Part shown: piece after piece, positions 1 to 5,675 of the stretch
How the letters are laid out: every line of letters starts with the position of its first letter
Numbering within the stretch: position 1 is the stretch's first letter
Assembly (NCBI GenBank): GCA_026014605.1
Contig: JAOZIC010000190.1
Span: 4,428 to 19,115, forward strand
DNA: 14,688 bases
Direction: 5' to 3'
Source of the DNA: Candidatus Bathyarchaeota archaeon
GTDB lineage: Archaea; Thermoproteota; Bathyarchaeia; Bathyarchaeales; Bathyarchaeaceae
The notes under the pieces: model-generated
Database searches by the model: none
Told to the model about the DNA's origin: nothing
What the model saw: only the letters and a program-made list of their open reading frames with translations
Program-made: the position numbers and the translations under genes

Positions 1-82
1 CATGAAACTGCTTGGCGGAGTAGATGCTAAACTCTCAAACGGTGACACCGTAACTTTGATGTCTCTGATGACTGGCGGCTAA
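1..82 (+). CDS. MoaD/ThiS/SAMP-type ubiquitin-fold protein, C-terminal tail (partial)
   Basis: Only the last 26 or so codons are present; the gene enters from the left edge with base 1 as the third position of a codon. The visible tail contains an N-G-D-x-V segment and ends in Met-Thr-Gly-Gly immediately before TAA. A G-D-x-V turn followed by a hydrophobic strand and a terminal Gly-Gly is the signature of the beta-grasp sulfur carriers MoaD/ThiS and of the archaeal small modifier proteins (SAMPs), whose C-terminal glycine is adenylated and then thiocarboxylated or conjugated to lysines. Whether this one serves molybdopterin or tRNA thiolation or protein conjugation cannot be told from the tail. 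It converges with the M24 peptidase gene, with 6 nt between the stop codons. Confidence 0.7.
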   Translation, partial: MKLLGGVDAKLSNGDTVTLMSLMTGG

Positions 83-88
83 AACTAA

Positions 89-1276
89 CTAAATTTCTAG
101 AATGGTTTCCATTTCGGTTAAGTTGTGGTATCCGCCTTTTGTAACTTCTATAGTGTCTTCTAACCGTAACCCACCAATTTTTGGGTCATACACTCCAGGC
201 TCCACAGTAACAACGTTGTGCTCATTTAATGCAAAGTCAGAAAACTCTCCAAGCCGTGGACTTTCATGAATCTGCAAACCCACCCCATGCCCAAGAGTAT
301 GAGTCATTCCAACAGTCACCTTTTTTCCGCCTCTGGTTGTCTGGTAACCATGTTTTTCTAAAACGTCACAACACAATCCATACACATGACTCGCGTTTGC
401 CCCTGCATGGATTGCATCCAAAGAAACGTTTTTTGCTTCTTGAACCGCCTCGAACATCTGTTTTAGCTTGTTTGATGCTTTTCCTTTTACTACTGTTCGG
501 GTCATATCCGTCCAGTAACGCTGCCGTATACTCCGCGGATAAATGTCCAAAATAATTGGCTGACCTGCTTTGAGTTTGTCTTCTGGTGCACCAACGTAGT
601 GGGGGTCTGACGATTTGGGACCACAGGCAACGATGATGTCTTCTTCGGGTATGCACCCGTTTTCGCTTAGTTTGTTTCCAAAAAACGATTTCAACCTGCC
701 AACAGTTAACGGCTCATTGTTAAGCATCAACGTCTTGTTGGCGCCCACTTCACTGTCTGCGATTAACTCTATTGCCTGAGAGGTTACTTTTTCGTTAACC
801 TGCTGAACCTGCTTGATTGTAGTGACTTCTTGTTGGTCTTTGGTTTCCCGTGCTTTTTCAACAACACCAAACATGGGTACAATATTCAACCCAGACTTTC
901 GAAGCACATCTGCAACCATCAAGGGGAAGTTTGGTGGAACACAAATCTTGACTTTGCCCAGTTCTTTTTTTACCACCTCTGCCAAAAACTGAATCGCACC
1001 AAGTTGAGGGTCTTTAGCAGATTTTATTGCCGTAAGGTAGTTGTAATCGAAATATGACCGGACATCTTTAACGTTGGACTGTTTTTGTGCACGCGGATAT
1101 TCCATCTGGTTAACAACAATGGTCGGCGGCGCATCCACTTTTTTGAGAAAAACAAACGGGTCTGGCGCCAAGAAGCTTGTAAGGTAATACATGTTTGCGT
1201 CTTTTTGGCTGTCAGAATACAAAAGCAGCGCTTCAACGCTCTTCTCCGCTAGGATGCCGTCAAGGTCTTGCCTCAA
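89..1276 (-). CDS. M24-family metallopeptidase (Xaa-Pro aminopeptidase/dipeptidase type)
   Basis: A 395-aa cytosolic peptidase of the pita-bread fold (PepQ/PepP group), which cleaves the Xaa-Pro bond at peptide N-termini or in dipeptides using two divalent metal ions. All five expected metal ligands are visible: Asp244 (ILDIYP), Asp257 (WTDMTRT), His330 (LGHGVG), Glu359 (VEPGVY) and Glu373 (RLEDT). The accessory histidines are seen in PHYVG (His226) and IHESP (His337). Residues 1-150 form the creatinase-like N-terminal domain and 160-395 the catalytic domain. The start is TTG, chosen because GGAAGGA lies about 8 nt upstream. The length is normal for the family. The exact substrate (dipeptide or longer peptide) is inferred only. 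The neighbouring minus-strand gene is 39 nt upstream and may share its transcript. Confidence 0.9.
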   Translation of the reverse strand: MRQDLDGILAEKSVEALLLYSDSQKDANMYYLTSFLAPDPFVFLKKVDAPPTIVVNQMEYPRAQKQSNVKDVRSYFDYNYLTAIKSAKDPQLGAIQFLAEVVKKELGKVKICVPPNFPLMVADVLRKSGLNIVPMFGVVEKARETKDQQEVTTIKQVQQVNEKVTSQAIELIADSEVGANKTLMLNNEPLTVGRLKSFFGNKLSENGCIPEEDIIVACGPKSSDPHYVGAPEDKLKAGQPIILDIYPRSIRQRYWTDMTRTVVKGKASNKLKQMFEAVQEAKNVSLDAIHAGANASHVYGLCCDVLEKHGYQTTRGGKKVTVGMTHTLGHGVGLQIHESPRLGEFSDFALNEHNVVTVEPGVYDPKIGGLRLEDTIEVTKGGYHNLTEMETILEI

Positions 1277-1315
1277 GTTACAGTCCTTCCTTTACAGGAC
1301 TTGTACCTCGGTGAC

Positions 1316-1894
1316 TTATTCTAATTTGTTTTTTCGCTGTTTCCACTGGTCTGTCCACCACGGCACAGACAACACAGCCCCCAACGGAGTTGCACAAACA
1401 GCAATGTTTCTGGTTTCATCTGTGGAACCGAAAAACCTCAACGTCCCCTCATACAGTACATGAACAGTTTCTGAATCGGGATTGTACAAAACAACAACCG
1501 TGCTCATGAATCTTGTAGAAAAATAGCTCTGCGTATAGTTTTCATCTCCGATTTGGTCTTCCAACAGGATTTTTTCTGGGTTTTCTTCCAAGAATTCTTG
1601 AAGGGCTGTTGAATTACTTGCCCAACTCGTTTCGTTAGAAGAAGGAAAAACAGTGTCCGTCTCCAACAGATAAACCGTGAGACTTCCACCAATTTTAGTA
1701 ACGTTCATTTTCAATTCCTGAAACGGCCAAAGCTCACATGGTCTCATTTCCGCTTTGTACTCTCCTTCGAACAAAGGGCCACTTTCAATGGAACGCTGTA
1801 TCCGAAGTTGAGAAATGAATGAAACAAGAAGCAAAAGTAAACCTACGTATAACAGAACGATTCCGCCTTTTGATGCCGTTTTCCAAAGGTTCAT
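1316..1894 (-). CDS. membrane-anchored hypothetical protein
   Basis: A 192-aa protein I do not recognise. It has one strong hydrophobic helix near the N-terminus (about residues 11-31, with a run of leucines and valines after a Lys-containing start), then a hydrophilic, threonine/valine-rich, probably beta-rich region that would lie outside the cell. A weaker hydrophobic patch sits near residue 170, followed by a Trp-Trp and a basic tail (QRKNK). This could be a second membrane segment with a cytoplasmic tail. I chose ATG at 1894 because AGTAGGA lies 10 nt before it; an in-frame GTG at 1903 would add three residues but sits almost on top of that Shine-Dalgarno sequence. It lies just upstream of the M24 peptidase on the same strand, so co-transcription is likely. 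No functional prediction is made. Confidence 0.75.
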   Translation of the reverse strand: MNLWKTASKGGIVLLYVGLLLLLVSFISQLRIQRSIESGPLFEGEYKAEMRPCELWPFQELKMNVTKIGGSLTVYLLETDTVFPSSNETSWASNSTALQEFLEENPEKILLEDQIGDENYTQSYFSTRFMSTVVVLYNPDSETVHVLYEGTLRFFGSTDETRNIAVCATPLGAVLSVPWWTDQWKQRKNKLE

Positions 1895-2036
1895 GACAAG
1901 CACTTCCTACTAAGGTCGAACCTATTTTGTGATGCACCATAAATCTGAATGTATGTAGTTTGGTTCTACAAACAGTTAGGGATATACAAAACTAACTCGT
2001 TAACGGCAAGGATAGTTAAAAAAAGCCAAATATTGG

Positions 2037-2111
2037 TGGGCCCGGCCGGATTTGAACCGGCGACCACCAGGTTATGAGCCTGGCGCTCTAACCAAACTGA
2101 GCTACGGGCCC
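2037..2111 (-). tRNA. tRNA with CAU anticodon (elongator Met or Ile2)
   Basis: The minus strand folds into a full cloverleaf of 75 nt. It has a 7-bp acceptor stem (GGGCCCG/CGGGCCC), a D arm with GCTC/GAGC, a 5-bp anticodon stem CCAGG/CCTGG around CTCATAA, a 5-nt variable loop, and a T arm GCCGG-TTCGAAT-CCGGC. The discriminator is A, and CCA is encoded at 2034-2036. No intron is present in the anticodon loop. The anticodon stem lacks the three G-C pairs expected of an initiator, so it is elongator Met, or Ile2 in which C34 is modified to agmatidine. The GGGCCCG acceptor seems to me more Ile-like than Met-like. A TATA-like CTTAAATC lies about 40 nt upstream (near 2151). Confidence 0.95.
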
Positions 2112-2274
2112 TCCGTAACATGTTTCATTATCCGATTGTCAAGTTAAGATTTAAGGATTTTCTGTTTAAACGCCAACACTAACAAACATGCTCATATGTG
2201 TGTTTTGGCTTGTTTTTACGAAGCGCCCTGTTCAGTACACCTGAACTTGTTGATTTCAAAAAATTGTTTTTAGT

Positions 2275-2418
2275 TTAGTCTTTCTTTTTCTGATGCTCTG
2301 CCAGCATCTGCAACGCTTGAGGCATGTTTTGCATGCACTCTTTTGTCATATCCATTAGTGAGGGGCTTATTTCGATATCTACAGTAATTTTCACATGCCC
2401 TTTCTTTTCTTCTGCCAT
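2275..2418 (-). CDS. small hypothetical protein, 47 aa
   Basis: A short gene missed by length cut-offs. Its ATG at 2418 is preceded by a near-perfect Shine-Dalgarno GGAGGTGA, 6 nt away, the strongest in the window. The product starts MAEEKKG, continues with an alternating hydrophobic stretch (VKITVDIEI, probably one beta strand), then an amphipathic, methionine-rich helix (MDMTKECMQNMPQALQMLAEH) and a KKKD tail. It is cytosolic and has a single Cys. No family is recognised. It overlaps the 3' end of the upstream minus-strand ORF by 28 nt, which suggests coupling. An imperfect stem-loop (GCC-AACAC near 2172-2179 with GTGTT and GGC near 2200-2209) lies beyond the stop and may be part of the 3' end; 2112-2274 otherwise shows only the tRNA promoter candidate. 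Confidence 0.65.
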   Translation of the reverse strand: MAEEKKGHVKITVDIEISPSLMDMTKECMQNMPQALQMLAEHQKKKD

Positions 2419-2645
2419 ATTGTTTCACCTCCATTGCTTTGGTTTTTGAAAAATAGGTCTACATCAAAATAGTAGTGGTATTTTCCTTTGCGTCTGGATT
2501 TTACTTTGTAGTCGTCGATTAGCTGGTTTTGTTTGTATTCGTTGAGTTTGTGTTTTATGTAAAATCCGATGAATTGGGGGAAGAAAAACTCAAACCTGAA
2601 TGCGAGCCTAGTGAAAACGGAACTAAAGCTGTCTAAAAGCCCCAC
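2391..2645 (-). CDS. possible small basic protein, 84 aa
   Basis: An open frame on the minus strand, upstream of and overlapping the 47-aa gene. A GTG at 2645 follows GGGGGGGAG with about 4 nt spacing; an in-frame TTG at 2660 would give 89 aa. The product has an aromatic, hydrophobic N-terminal half (FEFFFPQFIGFY) and a Lys/Arg/Tyr-rich second half (KVKSRRKGKYHYYFDVDLFF). Codons have ordinary third positions rather than the pattern of a shadow frame, and there is no competing gene on the other strand, which is why I list it. I recognise no family. The 28-nt overlap with a gene that has an excellent ribosome-binding site argues somewhat against it. It may be a real gene, a decayed one, or chance. 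Confidence 0.4.
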   Translation of the reverse strand: MGLLDSFSSVFTRLAFRFEFFFPQFIGFYIKHKLNEYKQNQLIDDYKVKSRRKGKYHYYFDVDLFFKNQSNGGETIWQKKRKGM

Positions 2646-2748
2646 TGATCTCCCCCCCAACTCATTTAGTATATTGTTTGATTCAGAGAATATAGTTTAC
2701 GGTTGCTTCAAAAAAAGCCGTTAAAGGTTGTTGACAAAAAGAGAAGGG

Positions 2749-2757
2749 CTTTTATTG
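2749..2757 (+). promoter_or_regulatory. TATA-box candidate for the aIF2 beta-DUF424 unit
   Basis: CTTTTATTG is centred about 34 nt before the GTG start. An archaeal start site about 26 nt downstream would leave a leader of only about 8 nt, consistent with the poor Shine-Dalgarno sequence (only GGCG) in front of this gene. Position and composition are the only evidence. Confidence 0.35.
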
Positions 2758-2786
2758 AGGGCAAATCTCCTGATATGTAGGCGTTA

Positions 2787-3194
2787 GTGATGGACTACAA
2801 AGAACTACTGGAACGTGCTCAATCTCAGCTTCCGTCAGACATCAGAGAACACAAACGGTTTGAAGTGCCCAAACCAAGATGTCACATGGTTGGTATGCGC
2901 ACAATCTTGTCAAACTTTAAAGAAATATGCGAAGCCCTGAACCGTGACCCACGTCATGTGCTAAAATTCTTTTCAGGCGAAATGGCAACAGCCGCAACCA
3001 TGCAAAGAAACCGTGCAATCTTTCAAGGAAAATTTGCTTTCGACACGTTTGAGAGGCTCATCCAAAGATACGTCAACGAATTTGTTGTGTGTCCAGTATG
3101 CACTCGTCCAGACACTAAAATCGTAAAAGACAAAAGGTTCCTGTTTTTGGTCTGTGAAGCCTGCGGAGCTAGGTCATCGATATCCAATTTGTAG
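2787..3194 (+). CDS. eif2b: translation initiation factor aIF2 subunit beta
   Basis: A 135-aa homologue of eIF2 beta, part of the heterotrimer (alpha-beta-gamma) that delivers initiator Met-tRNA to the small ribosomal subunit. An N-terminal helix (DYKELLERAQ) for binding aIF2 gamma is followed by the alpha-beta core (about residues 22-97), with the family phrases FEVPKP and LKFFSGEMATAA. The C-terminal zinc ribbon has Cys102/Cys105 and Cys123/Cys126. Length is typical. Two adjacent starts exist (GTG at 2787, ATG at 2790); the choice changes one residue. The stop is one base before the next gene's GTG, so the two are probably translated from one mRNA. Confidence 0.95.
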   Translation: MMDYKELLERAQSQLPSDIREHKRFEVPKPRCHMVGMRTILSNFKEICEALNRDPRHVLKFFSGEMATAATMQRNRAIFQGKFAFDTFERLIQRYVNEFVVCPVCTRPDTKIVKDKRFLFLVCEACGARSSISNL

Positions 3195-3195
3195 G

Positions 3196-3501
3196 GTGGT
3201 GGACTTGCAAGTCTACGCCAAGTTACAGAAATGCGGGGATTACGTTCTTTTGGCAATCTGTGACGAGGAACTGCTAGGCCAAGTTTTGAAAGACGGCAAA
3301 ATAGTCTTCAAAGTAGGCGAAGAATTCTACAAAGGACCAAAAATGCCCGTAAACGACGCCATCCAACTTGTCGAAGAATCCACCGTAGTGAACATGGTTG
3401 GACCAAATATCGTAAACAAGGCAATAGACTGCGGGTTAGTTCACCCAGAAGCAGTCCTTGATATCTGCGGTGTTCCTCACGCGCAGATAGTAAAAATTTA
3501 A
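3196..3501 (+). CDS. DUF424 family protein
   Basis: A 101-aa member of the archaeal DUF424 family (COG2412), of unknown function, which is often found beside translation genes. Recognisable phrases are LLAICDEELLGQ, EEFYKGPKMPV, STVVNMVGPNIVNKAIDCGL and, near the C-terminus, GVPHAQIVKI. The PHAQ segment is the family's most characteristic stretch. The frame is open further upstream to an ATG at 3154, but that would overlap aIF2 beta by 41 nt and add residues the family does not have. The tandem GTG GTG at 3196/3199, directly after the aIF2 beta stop, fits better. A role linked to tRNA or initiation is an inference from context only. Confidence 0.85.
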   Translation: MVDLQVYAKLQKCGDYVLLAICDEELLGQVLKDGKIVFKVGEEFYKGPKMPVNDAIQLVEESTVVNMVGPNIVNKAIDCGLVHPEAVLDICGVPHAQIVKI

Positions 3502-3503
3502 GG

Positions 3504-3509
3504 TTTTTT
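3504..3509 (+). terminator. T6 tract between convergent genes
   Basis: Six T on the plus strand begin 3 nt after the DUF424 stop, in the 12-nt gap before the convergent cupin gene. T tracts are the usual archaeal transcription stop signal. No hairpin accompanies it. Confidence 0.35.
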
Positions 3510-3513
3510 GGAA

Positions 3514-3870
3514 TTATTCTGCCCAGTACATGTCTTCGTCGTTTGCGTTGATTTTGAAAACTACAAACTCGAAGTCTTCGTCTGTGTCGTTGATTACGCC
3601 GTGGACTTCTCCGGGTTCACAAAGTAAGGTGTCTCCGGGTTTGGATTTTATGTGGGTGTCTCCGCAGAAGATTACTGCGTTTCCTTTGAGGATGTGATAG
3701 ATTTCAATCATGTTTTTGTGGTAATGCGGTTTGATTTCTGTATGCGCCTTGTTTTTGACTATCTGCACTATGTTACCTTTTGATTTGAGGTCATTTTCGG
3801 TTAACAAAATTTTCTTTGAGTATCCTTGCCTGTCCAGCCACGTTTTTTCGTCTAACTTGACATACTTCAT
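3514..3870 (-). CDS. small single-domain cupin protein
   Basis: A 118-aa protein consisting of one cupin beta-barrel. Cupin motif 1 is seen as KPHYHKNMIEIYHILKG, supplying His49, His51 and Glu56 as metal ligands; motif 2 is PGDTLLCEPGEVHGVIND, supplying His90. With the full 3-His/1-Glu set it should bind a divalent metal. Its substrate cannot be read from the sequence: relatives include dioxygenases, isomerases and sugar- or ligand-sensing proteins. The ATG at 3870 follows AAGGTGA, 8 nt away, a good ribosome-binding site. It converges on DUF424 and is transcribed alone. The 221 nt between it and rio1 must hold both divergent promoters; I see no strong motif there. Confidence 0.85.
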   Translation of the reverse strand: MKYVKLDEKTWLDRQGYSKKILLTENDLKSKGNIVQIVKNKAHTEIKPHYHKNMIEIYHILKGNAVIFCGDTHIKSKPGDTLLCEPGEVHGVINDTDEDFEFVVFKINANDEDMYWAE

Positions 3871-4091
3871 TTCTTTTTCACCTTACGGGTGTTCCAGAAA
3901 AGTAGTTGTCTGCCGACTTATAGGAATTCTTCAAAAGTGTTTGGTATTATGTTTCATAGAAACCTAAATAGGCAGTTGTTCATTATTTTCCAAAAAGGTG
4001 TCTGGTTGGAGAGAACATTTAACAATTCGCAAAAATGTGTCTGCTGTTTTAGTTTACTCCATAAACATGCCGTTTAGCAGGAAGGTTTACT

Positions 4092-4886
4092 GTGTCTTTT
4101 AGAGATAAAGTGGATGAGAGGCTTAACCGAAAACAAAAAGCATACGAAAAAGAGTCGTTAATGAAAAATAAGCGGAGCGAAGATTACCAAGTTATCGAAG
4201 AAGTTTTTGACCGTTCCACTTTGATGGTTATTTACGATTTTATGAACAAGGGTGTTATCGACGAAATTTTTGGCGTTGTAAACGCAGGAAAAGAAGCCCG
4301 AATATACTATGGAAAAGACCGCGAAGGAAACGAGTTAGCCATCAAAATCTATCTGACCAGCTCTGCCGAATTCAAAAAAGGCATGATTCCCTACATCGAA
4401 GGCGACCCACGGTTCGCACATGTCCGCCGAGACACAAGGTCGCTTATTTACACTTGGGCTCAAAAAGAATTCAAAAACCTGCGGCGTGCCAAAGATGCAG
4501 GAGTTAACGTTCCTGAGCCGCTTGTTGTGCAAAAGAACGTTCTGATAATGAATTTTATTGGCAAAAATGGTGTTCGTGCACCTTTGCTAAAAGAGGTCAA
4601 AGTCGAAGACCCCGCAAAAATTCTGAAACAGTTGTTGACTTACTACAAGCGGCTTTACAAAAAAGCGGGGCTGGTTCACGCAGACCTTAGCGAATACAAC
4701 ATCATGATTTGGAAAGAAAAACCAGTAGTTTTTGATGTTGCCCAATCTGTTTTGATTAAGCACCCTATGGCGAACCAGTTTTTGCGTCGGGACTTGGAAA
4801 ATTTGTATAAGTATTTCAAGAGGAAAGTTGCAGATATACAAACTGTAGATGAAATGTATGAGGTAGTGACCGGTGGAAGGAACTAA
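4092..4886 (+). CDS. rio1: RIO1-type atypical serine kinase/ATPase
   Basis: A 264-aa RIO1 homologue. In archaea and eukaryotes RIO1 acts late in small-subunit ribosome maturation. The nucleotide loop GVVNAGKEARIY is at residues 61-72, the ATP-contacting Lys at 85 (AIKIY), and the RIO1-specific flexible loop SAEFKKGMIPYIEGDPRF at 91-108. The catalytic LVHADLSEYNIM has Asp198 and Asn203, and the metal-binding Asp215 is in VVFDVAQSV. The short N-terminal helical region and abrupt C-terminus are typical of archaeal RIO1. The start is GTG, with GGAAGG about 6 nt upstream. It overlaps the KH protein gene by 14 nt. This pairing of two 40S/30S maturation factors is common in archaea; the aIF1A gene that often precedes it is not here. 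Confidence 0.95.
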   Translation: MSFRDKVDERLNRKQKAYEKESLMKNKRSEDYQVIEEVFDRSTLMVIYDFMNKGVIDEIFGVVNAGKEARIYYGKDREGNELAIKIYLTSSAEFKKGMIPYIEGDPRFAHVRRDTRSLIYTWAQKEFKNLRRAKDAGVNVPEPLVVQKNVLIMNFIGKNGVRAPLLKEVKVEDPAKILKQLLTYYKRLYKKAGLVHADLSEYNIMIWKEKPVVFDVAQSVLIKHPMANQFLRRDLENLYKYFKRKVADIQTVDEMYEVVTGGRN

Positions 4887-5451
4887 ATCTTACGTAAAGA
4901 TTCCCGGAGACCGTATCGGCGCGCTTGTTGGTCCAGACGGCAGTGTCAAATCGGTTATAGAGCGCAAACTCCGCGTTAAGTTAGAGGTAAGTAGCGAAGA
5001 TGGCGGTATTGAGATTACTCTTCCAGCGTCGGCTGAGGACCCAACTGTTCTGTTTAGGGCAAAAGAAGTGGTTACTGCAATTGGCAGAGGTTTTTCGCCT
5101 GAGCATGCTTTCAGGCTTCTTGATGACGAAGAAATTATTTTTGAGATAATTGACTTGCGCGAAATTGTGGGCAGGTCTCCATCTGATTTGAAGCGACTGA
5201 AAGGACGTGTTATCGGCAAGGAAGGCAAAACCCGCAGGCTTATCGAAGAGTTAAGCGAAGCAAACATTTCTGTTTACGGTCACACGATTGGCATAATTGG
5301 TTACCCTGATCAGGCTTCGATTGCGCGGGAAGCGGTGACTATGTTGATTCGCGGCAGTCTGCACGGGACTGTGTACCGTTTCTTGCACAAGAAGCGAAGG
5401 GAACTCAAAAAAGAGCGGCTTCAACTATGGGAACCAACATACAAAACCTAA
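4873..5451 (+). CDS. Dim2/Pno1-like KH-domain RNA-binding protein
   Basis: A 192-aa protein with two KH domains, the archaeal counterpart of eukaryotic Pno1/Dim2, which binds the 3' region of small-subunit rRNA during maturation. KH1 has the GxxG-type loop in GALVGPDGS (residues 16-24). KH2 has a canonical GRVIGKEGKTRRLIEE (111-126), whose GKEG loop contacts RNA. The basic C-terminal tail (HKKRRELKKERLQ) is also family-typical. The start is GTG at 4873, inside the rio1 3' end, with GAGGT about 8 nt before it, so expression is probably coupled to rio1. The 224 nt to top6B contain a T5 run and AT-rich TATA-like sequence (5489-5500). I found no credible gene there. Confidence 0.92.
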   Translation: MEGTKSYVKIPGDRIGALVGPDGSVKSVIERKLRVKLEVSSEDGGIEITLPASAEDPTVLFRAKEVVTAIGRGFSPEHAFRLLDDEEIIFEIIDLREIVGRSPSDLKRLKGRVIGKEGKTRRLIEELSEANISVYGHTIGIIGYPDQASIAREAVTMLIRGSLHGTVYRFLHKKRRELKKERLQLWEPTYKT

Positions 5452-5675
5452 CAGAAAGTAATACAGAAAATGGTCACTTTTTGTTAACCTTTAAATTTTA
5501 CAAAAACATTGAAATAGTTATCATACAGAAATAAGATTGACCCTGCCATGTTGCTACATATCATGCAATGCCTTTCTAATGTGGTTCCCAGCCCATCCCA
5601 TCACAAAGGCGATGCAAAAACAGACAAAACATACTTTTCAAAGCTAATAACTTCAAAGGGCGGTGGAAATCCAAC

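Noticed and set aside
3154..3195. Longer N-terminus for the DUF424 protein from ATG 3154
   Set aside because: It would overlap the aIF2 beta zinc-ribbon codons by 41 nt and add residues foreign to the family. GTG at 3196 directly after the aIF2 beta stop fits better.
3889..4077. 62-aa plus-strand open frame between the cupin and rio1 genes
   Set aside because: It has no ribosome-binding site, an atypical Phe/Cys/Ser-rich composition, and it occupies the region needed for the two divergent promoters.
4890..5267. 125-aa open frame on the minus strand
   Set aside because: It lies wholly inside the KH-protein gene on the opposite strand and its sequence is low-complexity Ser/Arg/Leu, a typical shadow of a real gene.
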